Shown here one piece after another: positions 5,798-8,856 of a stretch of 8,856 nucleotides of DNA (positions are counted from its first letter, which is position 1; the number at the start of each line of letters is the position of its first letter). Origin of the DNA: CAYOSU01 sp964541255. GTDB taxonomy: Bacteria; Bacillota; Clostridia; Christensenellales; CAMQZB01. Location of the stretch: assembly GCA_964541255.1 (NCBI GenBank), contig CAZIPL010000058.1:1-8856 (forward strand), given 5' to 3'. Under the pieces are notes generated by a model. That model was given only the letters and a program-made list of their open reading frames with translations, did no database searches and had not been told where the DNA came from. Made by a program: the position numbers and the translations under genes.

Positions 5798-7495
5798 ATG
5801 CAAGTTTTACAAACGATTTTCAGTGTATTTTCTATGTTGGGCGGACTCGCCATATTCTTGTTTTCAATGAAGCTTATGGGAGACGCTCTCGAAACCGTTT
5901 CGGGAAGCGAAATGAAGCGATTGTTCGAAAAAGTAACGAACAACCGCTTTAAGGGCTTTGCTATCGGTTTGACTGTAACAGCAGTTATTCAAAGCTCCGC
6001 CGCAACGAGTGTTATGATAGTCGGATTGGTTAACGTCGGCTGCATGACTCTTATTCAAGCTACCCCGATTCTTTTAGGTGCCGTAGTCGGCACGACCGTA
6101 ACCGCGCAGATTTCATCTTTGTCGGCATTCGATATTACAGCAATAATGTCCCTTGTCGCAGCTATCGGTGCGGTTTTTTATTTGTTTGTAAAGAACGACA
6201 AATTGCGCCATATCGGAGCTATTGCACTTGGTTTAGGAATGCTATTCATAGGCTTGGAGCTTATGTGCGATTCGATGAAGGTTATCGCGTTTGACAAAAA
6301 CGGCGATCCGACGTTGTTTGCGAGAGCAATAATGTCTTTCGAAAACCCGTTGCTTTGCGTTGCAAGTATGGCTCTTTTGACGGCGATTTTGCAAAGTTCC
6401 TCGGCATCGACATCCATTATGGTCGTTTTGGGTACGGCAGGAGTTTTGGTAAATCCTTATTCGGCGATGTTTATGGTTCTCGGTTCTCATATAGGTACGA
6501 CCGTAACGGCGCTTTTGGCGTCTATCGGCACGACTCCGAACGCAAGAAGAACCTCATTGATAAACTTCCTTGTCAACTTCTTCGGAACGATACTTTGGTT
6601 CTTCGTTCTTTTGGTGGCTCAAAGCCCGATTGCTGACTTTGTTATGAGTTTTTCGGGAAGCATGGCAAGATTTATCGCAAACTTCCATACGTTCTCTAAC
6701 CTTTGCGTAGGACTTTTCATGCTTGCTTTCATCAAGCCTATCGCTAAGCTTTCGGAGATTTTGATTAAAGACGATGCGAAAACGAGCGAGGTCGAAGACG
6801 TCAAGAAACTTCATTATCTTGACGATCTTATTTTCAAAACGCCGTCTCTTGCCGTTGCGCAAAGCCTTGCCGAAGTAAAGAACATGGCTGATATGTCTTT
6901 CGACAACTTGATGATGTCGATTGATATGCTTATGACGCTTAACGACTCCAACGTCAATAAATTGAAAAAGAACGAGGAAGCGATCAACTTCCTTAATCTC
7001 GAAATAACGAACTATCTCGTAAAATTCTCGTCCCTCGATCTTTCGGAAAAAGACGACCATATAATCGGTTCGCTTTTCCATGTCGTAACGGATATAGAGC
7101 GTATCGGTGACTATGCCGAAAACGTAATGGACTTTGCTATCGATATGAAGAAGAAAGGTCAGACTTTTTCTCCCGCGGCGCTTGCCGATATGGAGGACTT
7201 GAAAGAATATCTCAATGTTTTATATCACGATTCCGTAGAAGCGTTTATGAAACGCGACAGAAGCATTTTGAGAAAGGTTGACGATACGGAACGTAAAGTT
7301 GACGAAATGAAAGCCAAAATGGGCGCTATGCACGTCAAACGCCTAAACGGCGGAGAATGCACTGCGGAAGTTGGGGCGATATATCTTTCTATGGCATCGC
7401 AACTCGAGCGTGTCGCCGACCATATGACGAACATTGCTTATTCCATCATTCCGTTCAAGGAAAAAATGGAGATAGGGGATATAAAAGTCAAATAA
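5798..7495 (+). CDS. Na/Pi-cotransporter family protein with C-terminal PhoU-like domain
   Basis: A 565-residue inner-membrane protein of the NptA/YjbB type, expected to couple phosphate movement to sodium. The first roughly 325 residues are hydrophobic membrane segments holding the family's two inverted repeats, each with a QSS motif: Q65-S66-S67 and Q199-S200-S201. Each is followed by a GTT-type glycine motif (GAVVGTTVTA and GSHIGTTVTA). A soluble alpha-helical region follows, with two PhoU signatures: DIERIGDYAENV (432-443) and QLERVADHMTNI (535-546). This is the usual fusion for bacterial family members, some of which export phosphate, so direction is open. GGGAAG (5785-5790) lies 7 nt before the ATG. 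No pst or pho gene is adjacent. The long structured leader suggests control before translation. No good terminator separates it from the pgk promoter. Confidence 0.9.
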   Translation: MQVLQTIFSVFSMLGGLAIFLFSMKLMGDALETVSGSEMKRLFEKVTNNRFKGFAIGLTVTAVIQSSAATSVMIVGLVNVGCMTLIQATPILLGAVVGTTVTAQISSLSAFDITAIMSLVAAIGAVFYLFVKNDKLRHIGAIALGLGMLFIGLELMCDSMKVIAFDKNGDPTLFARAIMSFENPLLCVASMALLTAILQSSSASTSIMVVLGTAGVLVNPYSAMFMVLGSHIGTTVTALLASIGTTPNARRTSLINFLVNFFGTILWFFVLLVAQSPIADFVMSFSGSMARFIANFHTFSNLCVGLFMLAFIKPIAKLSEILIKDDAKTSEVEDVKKLHYLDDLIFKTPSLAVAQSLAEVKNMADMSFDNLMMSIDMLMTLNDSNVNKLKKNEEAINFLNLEITNYLVKFSSLDLSEKDDHIIGSLFHVVTDIERIGDYAENVMDFAIDMKKKGQTFSPAALADMEDLKEYLNVLYHDSVEAFMKRDRSILRKVDDTERKVDEMKAKMGAMHVKRLNGGECTAEVGAIYLSMASQLERVADHMTNIAYSIIPFKEKMEIGDIKVK

Positions 7496-7519
7496 AGCAA
7501 CAAATATCTTGTTAAAGAA

Positions 7520-7548
7520 TTGACAAACATCGAAAACAAGGATAAAAT
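7520..7548 (+). promoter_or_regulatory. pgk promoter
   Basis: A perfect TTGACA (7520-7525), a 17-bp spacer and TAAAAT (7543-7548) make a near-consensus sigma-A promoter, as expected for an abundant glycolytic enzyme. Transcription should start at about 7554-7556. Confidence 0.85.
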
Positions 7549-7557
7549 TATAGTAAG

Positions 7558-7574
7558 AAAATATGAAATATTTT
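7558..7574 (+). repeat. 5' hairpin of the pgk mRNA
   Basis: A perfect 7-bp inverted repeat, AAAATAT and ATATTTT, surrounds the loop GAA. It starts 2-4 nt after the predicted transcription start and ends directly against the AAGGAG ribosome binding site (7575-7580). A 5'-terminal hairpin at this spot can protect mRNA from decay, but this one is all A-U and so weak. Confidence 0.4.
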
Positions 7575-7588
7575 AAGGAGTATTTTTT

Positions 7589-8776
7589 ATGAATAAAAAG
7601 ACCGTTAAGGACATCGACGTAAAAGGTAAAAGAGTTCTCGTCAGAGTTGACTTCAACGTTCCTCTCGATGCAGACAAAAACATTACCGATGAAACAAGAA
7701 TAATCGGCGCACTTCCGACGATCAAATATCTTATGGAACAAGGTGCAAAGGTAGTTCTTTGCTCTCACCTTGGCAGACCTAAGGGAGAATTCAATATGAA
7801 GTATTCTCTCGAGCCCGTTGCAAACCGTTTGAACGAGCTTTTGGACGGAAAGGTTACTTTTGCTCACGACGTTATCGGCGAAGACGCAAAAGCTAAAGTT
7901 GCTGCCGTAAAGGACGGCGAAGTTGTTCTTTTGGAAAACCTCCGTTTCCACAAGGAAGAAGAGAAGAACGAAGACGGTTTCTGCAAAGAACTCGCTTCTT
8001 TCGGCGACGTATACGTAAACGACGCATTCGGAACGGCTCACAGAGCTCATGCTTCTACAGCCGGCGTAAGCAAATATATCGAAACTGCGGTAGCGGGATT
8101 CCTTATTGCTAAGGAGCTTGACGTTATGGGCGGAGCTTTGGAAGATCCTAAGCGTCCTTTCGTTGCTATCTTGGGCGGAGCTAAGGTATCCGATAAGATC
8201 GGCGTTATCAACAATCTCCTCGAAAAGGTAGATACGCTCATCATCGGCGGAGCTATGGCATATACGTTCCTTAAAGCTAAGGGATATGAAATCGGTCGTT
8301 CGAAAGTAGAGCTTGACAAGATCGATCTTGCAAAAGAGCTTATGGCTAAGGCTGAAGAGAGAAAGGTTAACCTTCTTCTTCCTATCGACACAGTCGTAGC
8401 AAAAGAATTCTCCAACGACGTTCCGTATAGAACCGTAGCAAGCAACGAAATCCCTGCCGACGAAGAGGGCTTGGACATCGGTGAAAAGACGAGAGAGCTT
8501 TTCGCAGAAGCTATCAAGACCGCCGGAACCGTTATCTGGAACGGACCTATGGGCGTATTCGAAATGCCTAACTTTGCTAAGGGAACAAAGGCTGTTGCTC
8601 AGGCTCTTGCCGACAGCAATGCAATAACCATTATCGGCGGTGGCGATTCTGCTGCAGCTGTAACGCAGCTCGGTTATGCGGATAAGATGACCCACATCTC
8701 GACAGGTGGCGGTGCGTCTTTGGAATTCCTCGAAGGATTGGAGCTCCCGGGAGTAGCTTGCCTTAACAACAAATAA
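7589..8776 (+). CDS. pgk: phosphoglycerate kinase
   Basis: The glycolytic enzyme that transfers phosphate from 1,3-bisphosphoglycerate to ADP in the cytoplasm. At 395 residues it is full length. The N-terminal substrate domain has RVDFNVP (19-25), R37, SHLGRPKG (59-66, H60 and R63), R119 in LRFHKEE and R152 in HRAHAS. The C-terminal nucleotide domain has LGGAKVSDK, GPMGVFE (319-325) and the nucleotide loop GGGDS (350-354), then STGGGASLE. AAGGAG sits 8 nt before the ATG. Codon choice is more biased than in neighbouring genes (many gct, ttc, aac, ctc), as in highly expressed genes. Three in-frame TAA codons in a row (8774-8782) end it. It is flanked by its own promoter and terminator and by no other glycolytic gene in this window, unlike the common gap-pgk-tpi cluster. 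Confidence 0.98.
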   Translation: MNKKTVKDIDVKGKRVLVRVDFNVPLDADKNITDETRIIGALPTIKYLMEQGAKVVLCSHLGRPKGEFNMKYSLEPVANRLNELLDGKVTFAHDVIGEDAKAKVAAVKDGEVVLLENLRFHKEEEKNEDGFCKELASFGDVYVNDAFGTAHRAHASTAGVSKYIETAVAGFLIAKELDVMGGALEDPKRPFVAILGGAKVSDKIGVINNLLEKVDTLIIGGAMAYTFLKAKGYEIGRSKVELDKIDLAKELMAKAEERKVNLLLPIDTVVAKEFSNDVPYRTVASNEIPADEEGLDIGEKTRELFAEAIKTAGTVIWNGPMGVFEMPNFAKGTKAVAQALADSNAITIIGGGDSAAAVTQLGYADKMTHISTGGGASLEFLEGLELPGVACLNNK

Positions 8777-8785
8777 TAATAAAAC

Positions 8786-8808
8786 AAGGCTCGGAAGTCC
8801 GAGCCTTT
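8786..8808 (+). terminator. pgk intrinsic terminator
   Basis: GGCTCGG (8788-8794) pairs perfectly with CCGAGCC (8799-8805) around the loop AAGT; flanking A and T residues extend the stem to 9 bp. Only three T residues follow before AAG, a short tail for a factor-independent terminator, but the GC-rich stem 10 bp after the stop codon fits the role. Confidence 0.75.
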
Positions 8809-8827
8809 AAGTATTAAAAACAATATC

Positions 8828-8855
8828 GGCTTTCGGTAATTATTTATCGAAAGCC
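8828..8855. repeat. second hairpin at the right window edge
   Basis: GGCTTTCG (8828-8835) pairs with CGAAAGCC (8848-8855), and the stem continues inward through G-U, U-A, A-U and A-U to 12 pairs over the loop TTAT. It may be a second terminator for pgk or one serving a gene beyond the edge; the window ends before a T tail can be seen. Confidence 0.5.
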
Positions 8856-8856
8856 A

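Noticed and set aside
7343..8695. A 450-codon open frame on the - strand across pgk and the end of the transporter gene
   Set aside because: It is codon-aligned with pgk, so its stops would need TTA, CTA or TCA codons in pgk, which the strong codon bias avoids. No ribosome binding site or recognisable motif was seen, and both sense genes are certain.
1..8856. Mobile element, CRISPR array, toxin-antitoxin pair or defence system
   Set aside because: All genes longer than the edges are recognised housekeeping genes in one orientation; I saw no regular repeat array, transposase motif or island-like change in composition.

Overview
This window is ordinary chromosomal housekeeping DNA. It probably comes from an uncultured low-to-middle GC Firmicute of the class Clostridia; that is an inference. 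The signs are HPr kinase/phosphorylase (typical of Firmicutes), a UvrC N-terminus of Bacillus/Clostridium type, strong AGGAG ribosome binding sites, and sigma-A promoters with TTGA-type -35 and TAAAAT -10 hexamers. All complete genes lie on the + strand. I found no mobile element, CRISPR array, rRNA or tRNA, and no convincing new multi-gene system.

Layout: (1) Positions 1-172 are a non-coding or partly coding edge. It ends in a cluster of helically phased TTATC repeats, two of them DnaA-box-like, in front of an ArsR-family regulator gene (173-520). (2) A 50-bp gap carries a large AT-rich inverted repeat laid over a good promoter. The promoter's predicted start is only 2-3 nt before the uvrC ATG, and uvrC has no Shine-Dalgarno sequence, so uvrC looks leaderless. 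(3) Five tightly packed genes follow at 571-5584: uvrC, a Cof-type HAD phosphatase, hprK, a DusB-type tRNA-dihydrouridine synthase, and a TrmL-type tRNA 2'-O-methyltransferase. They overlap by 11, 1 and 4 nt, with a 2-nt gap before the last, so they are almost certainly one operon. (4) A 213-bp intergenic region holds a near-consensus promoter. Its transcript can fold end to end as nested stems and then runs into seven T residues. It is either an attenuator leader or a small RNA in front of a Na/Pi-cotransporter family gene with a C-terminal PhoU-like domain (5798-7495). (5) pgk (7589-8776) has its own near-consensus promoter, a hairpin at the predicted mRNA 5' end, a strong ribosome binding site, three tandem stop codons and an intrinsic-terminator-like hairpin.

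The operon joins DNA repair (UvrC), carbon regulation (HprK), a small-molecule phosphatase and two tRNA-modifying enzymes. This looks like grouping for shared expression rather than a pathway. Phosphate handling and pgk downstream are separate transcription units. The observations most worth a second look are regulatory: the leaderless uvrC promoter under a palindrome beside arsR, the DnaA-like box cluster, and the structured RNA before the phosphate transporter.
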